A stretch of 64,000 bases of DNA from Saprospira grandis DSM 2844. Its GTDB lineage: Bacteria > Bacteroidota > Bacteroidia > Chitinophagales > Saprospiraceae. Location: contig NZ_JH719942.1 of NCBI RefSeq assembly GCF_000275825.1, forward strand, positions 2,941,669-3,005,668. Direction: 5' to 3'. The position numbers and the translations under genes are program-made. The notes beneath the pieces are model-generated. The model saw nothing but the letters and a program-made list of their open reading frames with translations, searched no databases and had not been told where the DNA came from. Every line of letters begins with the position of its first letter. The first letter of the stretch is position 1. Shown here in pieces: positions 1 through 8,424 of this stretch.

Positions 1-286
1 TTTATGAATGCTGATGCAGGATTTGATAGCAAAAAAGCTTAGAGAAAACTGCCAAAAAATGGGCATTATCCCTAATATTGACCACAACAAAAGAAATAGA
101 AAAAAAGCTTATTATCAAGACATTATAGATGAGAAACTTTACAAAGAACGCTTTTCTGTTGAGCGAACTAATGCATGGATTGACGCATTCAAAATTTTAC
201 TCATTCGTTTTGAAAGAAAAGCCAATAACTGGGCGAGTCTACATTATTTAGCCTTTATGCTTATTTTCCTAAAACGAAATTTTTAA
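1..286 (+). pseudogene. IS5-like DDE transposase, C-terminal remnant, frameshifted
   Basis: The first frame reads NADAGFDSKK and then stops. The next frame continues with a run of LRENCQKMGIIPNI and ends in ERTNAWIDAFKILL followed by a KRNF terminus. This is the usual end of an IS5-type DDE transposase: an Asp-containing NADAGFDS block, then a conserved ER-x-x-AW segment carrying the catalytic Glu. The two parts lie in different frames, and the break is at the A-run near positions 31-36, so the gene is dead. The 5' part is outside the window. About 5 bases after the stop the IS407-like fragment begins, so this is an IS graveyard. The family call is by motif; the exact IS subgroup is uncertain. 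Confidence 0.75.
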
Positions 287-290
287 ACAA

Positions 291-921
291 CCTCTACATT
301 AGAAATCAAGGTGTTACCTTCAACCACAAGAAGGTGTATAGAATCTGGAAGAGAGAAAAATTAAACTTGAGACAGCGGCCAAAGCGTCAGCGTATTCGTA
401 GAAAATTTGAACCTATCTCTTTGCCCAAGGAGGTAAATAAGGGTTGGTCTATGGATTTTTTAAGCGATTGGGTCATGAGCTCAGATAAGAAATCGGTCCG
501 AATTATCAACATTATGGATGAGACCTCAAGGCGAGCTTTGTGGACAGAGGCCCATCAAAGTATCTCTGCAAAAAAGCTTACTGATGTACTTGATAAAGTA
601 CTGGATTACAGAGGTAAACCTGACTATATTCGTTGCGATAATGGGCCAGAATTCATCTCTAAAAAGCTAGCTGCCTGGGCCCAAAAACATGATATTGAAT
701 TGAAGTTCATCCAGCCAGGAAAACCTACTCAAAATGCATTTATTGAGCGATTAAATAAAACTTTGAGAACAGAGTGTTTAAACTTATCTTGGTTCCACTC
801 TTTAGAAGAACTAAATGAGGAAATTCAAAACTGGTTTCAGCACTACAATTTTAATCGTCCCCACCAAAGTCTGGGAAATATTAGCCCATATGACTTTGAA
901 CGGAAGCAGTTAAATTTATAG
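291..921 (+). pseudogene. IS3-family (IS407-like) transposase OrfB, 3' part
   Basis: This is the integrase-core (rve) half of an IS3-family OrfB. A GTG at 334 opens an ORF, but homology starts earlier, near 291-301 (RNQGVTFNHKKVYRIW), showing that the N-terminal part of OrfB and all of OrfA are missing. The DDE residues are visible: Asp in GWSMDFLSDW, Asp in IRCDNGPEF, and Glu in NAFIERLNKTLR. The C-terminus is intact (HYNFNRPHQSL, then a SPYDF motif). It is followed by an inverted-repeat end at 943-954. A related element at 8379-8999 retains the opposite half. Without its 5' half this copy cannot transpose on its own. Confidence 0.88.
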
Positions 922-942
922 TATTATCTGGTTGCACCTTAG

Positions 943-954
943 GGTTAGGCTACA
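943..954 (+). repeat. Right inverted-repeat end of the IS407-like element
   Basis: Read on the minus strand this is TGTAGCCTAACC. It matches base for base the left end at 8379-8390 of the related element there. It begins with TG, as IS3-family ends do. The next base, 955, starts a different transposase reading frame, so the element was inserted into that gene. Confidence 0.75.
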
Positions 955-1152
955 GGAGCGGCTGCTTGGAAACAAGATTTAGGCTATCACCGTCGAAATT
1001 TAAGCGAAACGGCAATGATGCGACTCAAGCACGTTTTCTCTGAACGACTCTCTTCGCTTAGCTTTAAAATGCAGAAACAAGAAGTGCTGATGCGTATTCA
1101 AATTTTAAATGAGCTTAATGCTGTTAAGTTGGAAGTTGCTGCTAATCAGTAA
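955..1152 (+). pseudogene. IS5-like transposase C-terminal fragment interrupted by the IS407-like element
   Basis: In frame from 955 the sequence reads GAAAWKQDLGYHRRN, then LSETAMMRLKHVF, and stops at 1150-1152. The YHRR-x-L-x-ET-x-x-x-R-x-K pattern is the conserved C-terminal block of IS5-type DDE transposases, in which the Glu is catalytic. There is no start codon, and the homology begins exactly where the IS407-like right end finishes. The remnant is the 3' side of a gene split by that insertion. Its 5' side is not visible in the window. It is different from the IS5-like remnant at 1-286. Confidence 0.65.
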
Positions 1153-1223
1153 ATTACGATTTATGCAACAAGGCCGCTGCTGACTAAGAAATTTAAACAA
1201 GCTCGTTTGTATTTTAATTAGGT

Positions 1224-2630
1224 TTAGAATGATTTTATAACTTTTGAAGGGTCTTTTTTAATTTCTTCAAGTTTTTTCTTTTTCCATTCTTGAATAGCTA
1301 ATTCAGTTATTTCAGCTTGAGCATCAGCAATTTTTCTCAATAGTTCTTCATTTGCGGCGATTTCTGCATTTAGCTGCTGCTCCATTTTTTCTGAATGAGC
1401 TTTAACTTGCATATTGACCTCATCATTTAAATCTGATTGTTTCTGTCGCTGACGCACAAGTATATCATATTTTACACGATCTAGATAGTCGTCATAGGAT
1501 CCTCTTTCAGTCATCATTTTAAAGAGGATTGGAGCAATTTCTATAAAAATAAATAAGAGTGTAATTAACCAACTAGCTGCATTGAGTTTAGCATTGTTCT
1601 TTGTAAGTCTATCCATAGCCTCTAAATGTGCAGCAAAGCCATCATACCTTTTAGCTACATCACTTTTTTGACGTTTTTTAGTCTTTTCTTCTATACGTAG
1701 TAGGTCTAATGTTTTTTCTTCTTTCTCTAATTCGGCCTCCTTTTTTATAATATCTTCCTTAGTTTTTTTAATGCCTTCTTCAATAAATTTATTTCCTTTA
1801 GATTTTAGGTTATTTAACCTGCTATTAGCCTCTTTATATGTATTATCTGAATTGTTGAAATTTGTAGTAGCTATACTGAACAGCATTAGATATCTTTTTA
1901 GCTCTTTTTTACTATAGTTATCCTCATTTTGTCTAGCATAGTAGAGATTTCTTTGAGCTTTGTTTTTACTTATCTGTTTTTCTTTGTAGTCTGTATATAA
2001 TCGTTTACATTCTTCTTCAAGTTCGTTAATCTGAATTGTAATATAATCAGGTGGAGCTTTTTGAGCTTTTTCAAGATGCCTTTTTAATTGTTCTAGTTCA
2101 TTTTTATTTGTGGTAACTAGCTTTTCTTGATCAGCTTTATCTTGGAAGAATATAGTATCGGCCTGTACTAATTTCTGATAATTCTCATCTTTCATTTTTT
2201 CAATTTCTACCTCAATTTCTTTTTCAAATATTTTTAGCTCTAAAGGAGTAGCTATTACAATTCCTAGAATTACTGCCATTACAATTCGTGGAAGAGCCTC
2301 TTTGATTTCTTGAAGAGAAATTGTTTTTTTCCCATCTCCGACTCCAAAAGTAGAAACAATATATCTATCCAAATTAAAAATTAAGGCTCCCCAAAAGATC
2401 CCAAAGAAAATAGACAAGTTAATACTTTTGAATGCAGTGAAAAAAGCATATCCTCCAGCCAAAGATGCCATGAGTGCTGTGAAAATAATAGTACCTCCAA
2501 TACCAAAATATTTACTTTTCTCATGTGGTGTTTTTTCAATAATCTCAAGGTGTATTCCAGAGGACCATAAGAAAAGAAGGTCTATTTTTTTTAAAATAGT
2601 CTTAGGGATATTAAGTATTCGTGATATCAT
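1224..2630 (-). CDS. DUF4407 membrane protein with long coiled coil
   Basis: The 468-residue protein matches the DUF4407 family (PF14362). It has two to three hydrophobic segments near the N-terminus (about residues 42-62, 71-88 and 113-133), including the family-typical ALIFNLDRYIVS stretch. A long charged coiled coil follows (about 140-345), then a fourth membrane segment (about 350-372) and a Lys/Glu-rich cytoplasmic tail. It is the last gene of the five-gene operon and lies 12 bases after the kinase gene. The biochemical role of DUF4407 is not established. Its position suggests a membrane effector or anchor for the kinase/phosphatase/vWA module, which is inference. The composition is AT-rich and Lys-rich compared with the genes after 10.9 kb, consistent with transfer. 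Confidence 0.85.
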   Translation of the reverse strand: MISRILNIPKTILKKIDLLFLWSSGIHLEIIEKTPHEKSKYFGIGGTIIFTALMASLAGGYAFFTAFKSINLSIFFGIFWGALIFNLDRYIVSTFGVGDGKKTISLQEIKEALPRIVMAVILGIVIATPLELKIFEKEIEVEIEKMKDENYQKLVQADTIFFQDKADQEKLVTTNKNELEQLKRHLEKAQKAPPDYITIQINELEEECKRLYTDYKEKQISKNKAQRNLYYARQNEDNYSKKELKRYLMLFSIATTNFNNSDNTYKEANSRLNNLKSKGNKFIEEGIKKTKEDIIKKEAELEKEEKTLDLLRIEEKTKKRQKSDVAKRYDGFAAHLEAMDRLTKNNAKLNAASWLITLLFIFIEIAPILFKMMTERGSYDDYLDRVKYDILVRQRQKQSDLNDEVNMQVKAHSEKMEQQLNAEIAANEELLRKIADAQAEITELAIQEWKKKKLEEIKKDPSKVIKSF

Positions 2631-2642
2631 AGAGCAATAAGT

Positions 2643-4724
2643 TTAGGGTTTTGACTTTGGTTTCAGCTTTTTCATAAGTTTTTTAATAGTTCCAACAGTT
2701 CGTTTCATAATATTAGATGTTGTATTAAAGGAACTGATGTCTATTTCATCAGAAGTAGTAAAGTCAATTTGTTTTAGTTCTTCTAGCATCTTATCATTAC
2801 TTAGTTCAGATTTATTTATGAGTAACTGATTTGAGAATCTAATTTCGGATAGTGTTGTTAGTGATGGAGGGAGTTTTAAGTGATCCGTGTTAACAAGATT
2901 TGTAATTTGGAAATTGGGCATGGGGGCGTTAATTTGTCGAATTTTGGGCAAGCCCATTGGTTCTGCTAAGAGGTCTTTAGTAACCGATTTATATAATCCT
3001 ATAGCTGTTAAGGTAAACTTCAACTCACCACTAATAGAGATGTGCTCTAATCCATTTGCCTCTCTTTCTCCTGCTAATGGCTCTAGGAGTACTTTTTCAG
3101 CGTGTTCAGTTTCCCACTTGATGTCAACATTATTCAATCCTTTGTGTAGATTGATTTCCCAAGAGAACTCTAAAATCTCAGGATAAATAACATCTAGGCT
3201 AAGTTCTTTATAGACTTTTTGACCAAAATGCCCAACTGCAGTTAAAGTGTAGATAGTGTGATCTATAGGCTTAACTTCTGTAGTACCTATAGAGAGGTGT
3301 TGTGAATCAATGCCCGATATGACAACGTAGTCTGTTTCATTAGTCTCCCAACTAAGTATTATTGGAGCGACATCGTTTCGAACATATTTATCCGCATCAA
3401 AAGTGAGAATTTTGGGAGCTACTTTTACTGCAATGATTTCTAATACTTGAGTGTCTTCACCAAAATCATTTACCAACCTAAGAGTGACCTCTTTAGAATC
3501 TAGGAAATTCATGGAGATCTGCTGTGTTTTGTATGCAACTAGCTTATTGTTTAAGTATGCCTTGTTATATTTACTTCCATCCCACTCAAACACGACTTCT
3601 TCTTTATTACTATATATATGAGTTTTGTTTGATGTATAATGAGAGATGGAAGGGGTTTTGTCTTTTAGTTGAATGCATACTGTGTATAAAATATTTTTCC
3701 AATCTTTGCTAGTTAGTCTAGCCTTTGGATTGTCATAGCCTTTCCCAAAAACTTTTTTGAAACTATTTATTAAGGTATTTAGGCCAATCTTACTAAATAA
3801 TTGAAGATTTATTTTTATCTTGTTGTAAAATACTTCATTATGCTTTTGGAATAAACTTGAAGACTTTTCTATTTCTGGCCAATCATAAGAATTTGAGTAG
3901 TTAATTTTCGTTTGATCATCAGCATCTATAAGAAAGAAATAGGGGCTGACATTAAAAATAATTTCGAAAATAGCATTGGCTAATATCCAATTCTCTGAAT
4001 TTAGACGATCTGACGTAGTAAGGTTTTTACGCTTATTTGCAGTGTTTTTCGTTGGATTGGAGTTGAATAACTTTTTTAAGTTAGAATCGACCCAGTGAGT
4101 TATTTTTCCAATAGTAGTTGGAGCTTTTTGTTTATCATAATGATATCCACTGTCGTAATCAATTAAAGCAATTTGAGTATTAGCAGGATCTATCCATATA
4201 GAATTATCACTTAGATCTGAATGAATGAATTTAATGTCATGTAGAAATGCTATTATTTTTGATAATTGGTAACAAAGGATTAGCTTACTTTCTAGATCAA
4301 GTTGTTTTAATCTAACTGTTTCTCTTTCATCACCACCAAAATCAATAAAGCCTTCCTCTGCTAGATTATGCATGAGTAAGACTGTTGCAATTTCTTGTTT
4401 TTCAGAATTAAAAGCTTCAAAAGCTGCAAACGGTAAGCCCAAAAGCTCAGGAAAATCTTGTAGTATGTAGGCGCCTGTTTCTTTTGGGTATATTTTTATT
4501 TTGTGATGTAGTAAACTAATAGTTTCATAGGCATGCTTTTGAGCAGTTTTATCATGGAAAATCTTTATAACATATTTAGGATTGAATGTTCTATATATAG
4601 TACCAAATCCGCCAGAACCAATTGGAGTATCTTCATATTCTAAATATTCTATATTGGCAAAGTTAGAGTATATGTGTTTGTTTATTATTGATATTTTTGA
4701 TATTTTTGAAAGTTTATTAGGCAT
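2643..4724 (-). CDS. Ser/Thr protein kinase-like protein with C-terminal Ig-like domains (TerY-P triad kinase)
   Basis: The N-terminal kinase fold (about residues 30-370) shows a Gly-rich loop GSGGFG (36-41), the Lys in YVIKIF (K54), a catalytic loop HSDLSDNSIW (H168, D170, N174) and an IDYDSG metal-binding motif (D189) in place of DFG. HSDLS for HRDLK and DYD for DFG are seen in bacterial kinases paired with PP2C and vWA proteins. Residues about 375-610 look like tandem Ig-like beta domains with ILSWETN and VDIKWETEH strands. A low-complexity tail ends in a Lys-rich segment. No membrane span was seen. The gene overlaps the PP2C gene by 8 bases. Predicted role: phosphorylating a shared target that the neighbouring phosphatase reverses. 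The target is unknown. Confidence 0.82.
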   Translation of the reverse strand: MPNKLSKISKISIINKHIYSNFANIEYLEYEDTPIGSGGFGTIYRTFNPKYVIKIFHDKTAQKHAYETISLLHHKIKIYPKETGAYILQDFPELLGLPFAAFEAFNSEKQEIATVLLMHNLAEEGFIDFGGDERETVRLKQLDLESKLILCYQLSKIIAFLHDIKFIHSDLSDNSIWIDPANTQIALIDYDSGYHYDKQKAPTTIGKITHWVDSNLKKLFNSNPTKNTANKRKNLTTSDRLNSENWILANAIFEIIFNVSPYFFLIDADDQTKINYSNSYDWPEIEKSSSLFQKHNEVFYNKIKINLQLFSKIGLNTLINSFKKVFGKGYDNPKARLTSKDWKNILYTVCIQLKDKTPSISHYTSNKTHIYSNKEEVVFEWDGSKYNKAYLNNKLVAYKTQQISMNFLDSKEVTLRLVNDFGEDTQVLEIIAVKVAPKILTFDADKYVRNDVAPIILSWETNETDYVVISGIDSQHLSIGTTEVKPIDHTIYTLTAVGHFGQKVYKELSLDVIYPEILEFSWEINLHKGLNNVDIKWETEHAEKVLLEPLAGEREANGLEHISISGELKFTLTAIGLYKSVTKDLLAEPMGLPKIRQINAPMPNFQITNLVNTDHLKLPPSLTTLSEIRFSNQLLINKSELSNDKMLEELKQIDFTTSDEIDISSFNTTSNIMKRTVGTIKKLMKKLKPKSKP

Positions 4725-5520
4725 TTAATATGGATTGATAATATTTAAAAACAGCATCCGTAATAATAATTCCTAATGAGGCGTCATCTTCTAGATATCC
4801 ATCAGTATTTAAATCTTCGAGTACTTTTGTATTGAAATTAGATAATTTATCTTGAATAGTATCAAGTTGAGGTTCCTCCTTGCATAGCTCTATCAAGAAT
4901 GTATCAAGTAAATTCAATATATACTGAACAGAGGGAGACTCATTTCGCCAGTATCTATTTTCTTTATCTCTAAGTATAAGATTATTCTCTAGAGAGTTAA
5001 TACCATCAGAATATATTAGTATAATATTCCCATTGGGGTGGTTCGGGTATAATGTCAATTTTGATGGGATCAATTGATCAGGTCCACTATTATGAGATAA
5101 ATGTTTGGATAGAGCACCTTTGGCATCAACGTGAGGTAAAAGGAGCTCCGAATATCTGTAAGGATAGTTTGAATATGGTGTATTAGCAAAGTCCCCAGCT
5201 ATATTGATGACTCCTCCATTTCCGATATATTCAATGTCAATGCTTTTATTATTACTTGTTTGGGCTAAAAGAATGGTAGTTCCTCCTACTTTAATTTCAT
5301 CGTGGGAGATTAAAGATGTGGAATCTTTAGGAATGTCCTCTATTGAGGGAAAAATATCTTGAAGAAGATAATTTCCAATTTTATTTGCAACTATACCTGA
5401 ATCTTTGAAACTACCAATACCATCACAAATAATTATTTTTTTTAGCTTATCTATAGTTTTGTAGTTGGCATAGTCTTGATTTAATTTTACATTTTTGTAT
5501 GAGGCGGAAAAATACATCAT
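4717..5520 (-). CDS. PP2C-family protein phosphatase (TerY-P triad phosphatase)
   Basis: The 267-residue protein carries the metal-binding motifs of PP2C phosphatases in order: NQD near residue 16, ICDGIGSF with D33-G34, IYSDGINS in the middle, and EDDAS with D245-D246 near the C-terminus. Together these give the Asp set that binds two metal ions. It is cytosolic, with no signal or membrane segment. Its start overlaps the vWA gene stop by 4 bases (ATGA) and its end overlaps the kinase start by 8, so the three are translationally coupled. PP2C next to a vWA protein and a Ser/Thr kinase is the defining arrangement of the TerY-P triad. The substrate is not known. Confidence 0.87.
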   Translation of the reverse strand: MMYFSASYKNVKLNQDYANYKTIDKLKKIIICDGIGSFKDSGIVANKIGNYLLQDIFPSIEDIPKDSTSLISHDEIKVGGTTILLAQTSNNKSIDIEYIGNGGVINIAGDFANTPYSNYPYRYSELLLPHVDAKGALSKHLSHNSGPDQLIPSKLTLYPNHPNGNIILIYSDGINSLENNLILRDKENRYWRNESPSVQYILNLLDTFLIELCKEEPQLDTIQDKLSNFNTKVLEDLNTDGYLEDDASLGIIITDAVFKYYQSILNA

Positions 5521-6341
5521 AGATTTGTTTTGGAAATTAGGGTAATACTTTTTATCATATGATCTCTAACAAGTGCTGGGTCCATTGTAGTTATAAAAAG
5601 CTCATCAGAGGATGCAAACCTTTTAAATTTATTAGATCTTCTTTCTTCCGAAGCTCTAACCTCTTCAATTGTCCAAGGACTGTCATAATCAAGCTCTCCT
5701 GTTGCTTCGTCACAAGAATACCATTTACTATCTTCGTCAATATATTTTTCTAAATATTGGCATGCTACAGTGATTTGGGGGTTCATTTTGAGTTCATTGA
5801 CTTCTTTTAATGAATCGCTATAATCATCAAGTGCTCCATCTGAAAGTATTAACAACAAAACCTGAGTTGTTCTATCAGAGTTTTCTTTTATATATTGATT
5901 ACTTCTATCTTTAGCATATTTTAGAGCATTTGCTAATCTAGTATCTTTTGGTTCCTGAATTAGTTTAATAGGGTTGAAACACTGTTGAGTATCAATATCT
6001 ACTAGCCTCTTTATCCCGTCATCAAATACATCAGTATAGTCATCTGAAAAAATGATAAATGATAAGTCAAAACTTTCTTTATTCTTACTTTTTTTTAATC
6101 GAGATAGGATTGATTTTATTGAATCTTCAATTCTAACTGCTTTTGATCTTCCATCATCAGTTCTTCCATTCATCGAATTAGATCCATCTAGCATAAAGAT
6201 TACTAATTGATAAAACGTTCGAGGTAAGACCAGCTCAGATGTAAGATCTTCAAGGGTGATTAAGTTTAAATTTGACAAATTTAATTTTTTGCCAAAAGAT
6301 CTTTTTAATTCCCCTTTAGATTTTTGTATTTCCTTTTTCAT
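5517..6341 (-). CDS. TerY-like vWA domain protein
   Basis: A von Willebrand factor A domain occupies residues about 43-260 of 274. The MIDAS metal site is intact: DGSNS (D52, S54, S56), the Thr in DTRLANAL and the Asp in LILSDGAL. The Thr-to-TRLANAL spacing and the small size resemble TerY and TerY-C proteins rather than integrin-like adhesins. There is no signal peptide, so it should act in the cytoplasm, probably as a scaffold binding partner proteins through the metal. Its start overlaps the stop of the PLD gene by 4 bases and its end overlaps the PP2C start by 4. The name TerY is given by domain and context only. Confidence 0.83.
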   Translation of the reverse strand: MKKEIQKSKGELKRSFGKKLNLSNLNLITLEDLTSELVLPRTFYQLVIFMLDGSNSMNGRTDDGRSKAVRIEDSIKSILSRLKKSKNKESFDLSFIIFSDDYTDVFDDGIKRLVDIDTQQCFNPIKLIQEPKDTRLANALKYAKDRSNQYIKENSDRTTQVLLLILSDGALDDYSDSLKEVNELKMNPQITVACQYLEKYIDEDSKWYSCDEATGELDYDSPWTIEEVRASEERRSNKFKRFASSDELFITTMDPALVRDHMIKSITLISKTNL

Positions 6342-7729
6342 AGTTTTATGTATTTTTGCATCTCCTTTTCGTAGTTGTATTTTAGATTCTTTTTCTGGTT
6401 AGTGAAGTAAACGTCCCAATTATCAATTTCTAAAATTAAAAGATATATTTTAGTATTTTGGATTTGCTTTATGCTGTCTATAATTCTTAGGTGAGTTCTT
6501 TTTAAGGCTTCTAATTTAGCTTGAAGAAATGTTAGCTTACTATATTCTTGACTAGTGTCAATTTTTTGTTTAGTTAAAAGTTTATCCCTTATTTCTAGAA
6601 CTTTATCAATATCACTATGTTTGTAGGCGTCAGTTAAGAGACTGAAAACTTTTGAAGACTCCTCTTTATCTTCAAATAGACAATCTGAAGAGTCTGGATG
6701 GCAATATTTGACTAAATCTCTAAAAAGACTACTAAGCTTTAAAGTGTCATCCTCACTAAGTTCAAAAACTGGATCTTCTAGGGCTTTCATATAATTTAAC
6801 TCATTTTCTTCAAGCTTTTCTTCTAAGTCTTTATATTTATTATCACGTATATCATATTTTTTTAGTTTAGCGTAAATTTTTTTACGAATTTTTAGGATTT
6901 TTGAGATTAAAGGTGCGAGCTCTTTTGTACATCTAAAGTTGAATTTTTCTATCTTTGCCTCTAAGTCAACCTTTTCAAATTCTAAGATTTCAATCTGATT
7001 GTTGAAAATTTTAATTTGTGTTTGTAATTGAAAAATCTTTATACCTGTTACATCTAAAACTTGAGTATGAATCTTCTTGAAATCTTTAATATTGATTAAA
7101 GCTTGATCATATTTACCTTGAAGTATTTTATCAATTATATGTTCTAGTTCGTTAATATGCCGGAGTTTGTGTGCCAATGTGTTGATTATATTGGGTTGAT
7201 TGAGGGGAATAAGTCCCTCTATTGCAGTTAGAGTTTGAATGGCATCAGCAATATTGAGTTCTTTTTCTAGAGATTTTACTTTTCCTGAGATAAGTTTGAG
7301 TCGCTCAAATTCATTCATGAAATCATTTGCTCTGTCAGGATTGTTAGTTACTACAGTAACTTCTTCTTCATTGTCACAAAAAGCTCTTTTTGTCCAGTTT
7401 GCAGAACCACTTATAACAGTACTATGGTCAATGATACAAAATTTCATATGCATCAGTTGATGATCACCACCTAATTCAGTAAAAAAACCTCCATGCACTT
7501 CTAGCAAGGAGTACTGATTATAAGAATTTGTATTGAATTCGTGGTTAGTAATTATTAGTTCAACTTGGACCCCAGATTGTTGTAAAAAGACTAATTTATT
7601 AAAAAGAGATCTTTCTGTAAACCAAGCAACTGCAACTGCAACATGGGTCTGAGCATTGGATAAGTATTCATGGATAATAGGAAGTACATCATCTCGTTGA
7701 GTAAAATATGTTTTGATTAAAGGGGCCAT
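6338..7729 (-). CDS. Single-HKD phospholipase D-fold protein with C-terminal J-like domain
   Basis: Residues 1-150 form a PLD-like domain with one HKD motif (H94, K96, D101 in HMKFCIIDHS, followed by SGSANWT). Single-HKD proteins of this type usually act as homodimers and are often nucleases. Residues about 150-320 are helical and coiled-coil. Residues about 325-400 resemble a J domain with an intact HPD tripeptide (H344-P345-D346 in KYCHPDSSD), preceded by LFRDLVK and followed by LLTDAYK. The tail is again coiled coil. It is the first gene of the operon, so it sets expression of the rest. A nuclease or membrane-lipid hydrolase effector with an Hsp70-recruiting arm is the favoured reading, by inference. 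Confidence 0.8.
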   Translation of the reverse strand: MAPLIKTYFTQRDDVLPIIHEYLSNAQTHVAVAVAWFTERSLFNKLVFLQQSGVQVELIITNHEFNTNSYNQYSLLEVHGGFFTELGGDHQLMHMKFCIIDHSTVISGSANWTKRAFCDNEEEVTVVTNNPDRANDFMNEFERLKLISGKVKSLEKELNIADAIQTLTAIEGLIPLNQPNIINTLAHKLRHINELEHIIDKILQGKYDQALINIKDFKKIHTQVLDVTGIKIFQLQTQIKIFNNQIEILEFEKVDLEAKIEKFNFRCTKELAPLISKILKIRKKIYAKLKKYDIRDNKYKDLEEKLEENELNYMKALEDPVFELSEDDTLKLSSLFRDLVKYCHPDSSDCLFEDKEESSKVFSLLTDAYKHSDIDKVLEIRDKLLTKQKIDTSQEYSKLTFLQAKLEALKRTHLRIIDSIKQIQNTKIYLLILEIDNWDVYFTNQKKNLKYNYEKEMQKYIKL

Positions 7730-7865
7730 CTTATAGTGTTTTAGTGATAGGAGCTCTTGTTGTTTTAATGAAGCTGTTTTAAGTACAGAATAAAAAAAGA
7801 AGCAATAAAAAAGTTGTAAATTGTAGGTATCAAATCAATAATTTCCAATTCATAAATTGCTCGGT

Positions 7866-8030
7866 ATGAAATATACAGAAAAAGAATTAAAGAGAAAACT
7901 AAGTGCTCATTTTTCAGGGTATGGCCAGCGGATGAATATGCTGGTGATGCTAATTCTAGGCTTGCTTAAACTAGGCACAATTAGCTACCCTAAATTTGTA
8001 CTGCCCTTACCCCCAAAATTAGGACAGTAG
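7866..8030 (+). pseudogene. IS4-like transposase N-terminal fragment
   Basis: The ORF begins MKYTEKELKRKLSAHFSGYG and continues QRMNMLVMLILGLLKLGTIS, resembling the helical N-terminus of IS4-type transposases. The family match ends at about 8001, where the IS3 left end begins. The last codons to the stop at 8028-8030 come from that element. The 3' part of this transposase is not present in the window. Confidence 0.45.
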
Positions 8031-8378
8031 TTTAAGGTGGAAAAACAGAAGAAAAAAGTTGTATAATGAAGCACTAAATTACAAAAGAGATGAGAAAGAA
8101 ACGTCGTAATTTCAGTTCTAAATTTAAGGCAAAAGTGGCCTTAGAAGCGCTAAAAGATCAATTGACCTTGGCAGAATTAGCGACAAAATATGAGCTACAT
8201 GCGAATCAAATATCGGCCTGGAAGAAAGAGCTTTTGGCCAATAGTTTTTTGCTTTATGAAAAAAAGCGAGGGCCCAAAGTGGATGCTGATGAAGAAAAAG
8301 AAGCCCGTTTATATGAGCAAATAGGCAAGTTGCAGTTTGAGCTGGACTGGCTTAAAAAAAAATATAGAGGAATGTGAT
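8002..8378 (+). mobile_element. IS3-family element, left end plus OrfA, cut by an IS407-like insertion
   Basis: This 377-bp stretch is repeated almost exactly at 29383-29759 on the opposite strand. The shared sequence starts at TGCCCTTA, runs through AAAATTAGGACAGTAG (the presumed left inverted repeat) and includes all of OrfA. It breaks off at AATGTGAT, where the left end TGTAGCCTAACC of a second IS3-family element begins. The copy at 29 kb continues with different sequence past this point, so the insertion explains the boundary. Confidence 0.72.
8090..8377 (+). CDS. IS3-family transposase OrfA
   Basis: The 95-residue protein has an N-terminal helix-turn-helix (KAKVALEALKDQLTLAELA then HANQISAWKKEL) and a C-terminal leucine-zipper-like helix (YEQIGKLQFELDWLKKK), the normal architecture of IS3 OrfA. 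An A-run near the end (8355-8363) is where frameshifting into OrfB would be expected, but OrfB is absent because another element starts at 8379. The copy at 29384-29671 differs by about one residue (KDQ/KEQ). The protein probably has no transposition activity alone. Confidence 0.85.
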   Translation: MRKKRRNFSSKFKAKVALEALKDQLTLAELATKYELHANQISAWKKELLANSFLLYEKKRGPKVDADEEKEARLYEQIGKLQFELDWLKKKYRGM

Positions 8379-8390
8379 TGTAGCCTAACC
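8379..8390 (+). repeat. Left inverted-repeat end of the right-hand IS407-like element
   Basis: TGTAGCCTAACC is the reverse complement of the right end at 943-954. It lies 34 bases upstream of the OrfA start at 8425, a normal distance for an IS3-family left end. Confidence 0.75.
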
Positions 8391-8424
8391 AAAAACCAAC
8401 CATTAGTTCCAAAAAACCACCAAC

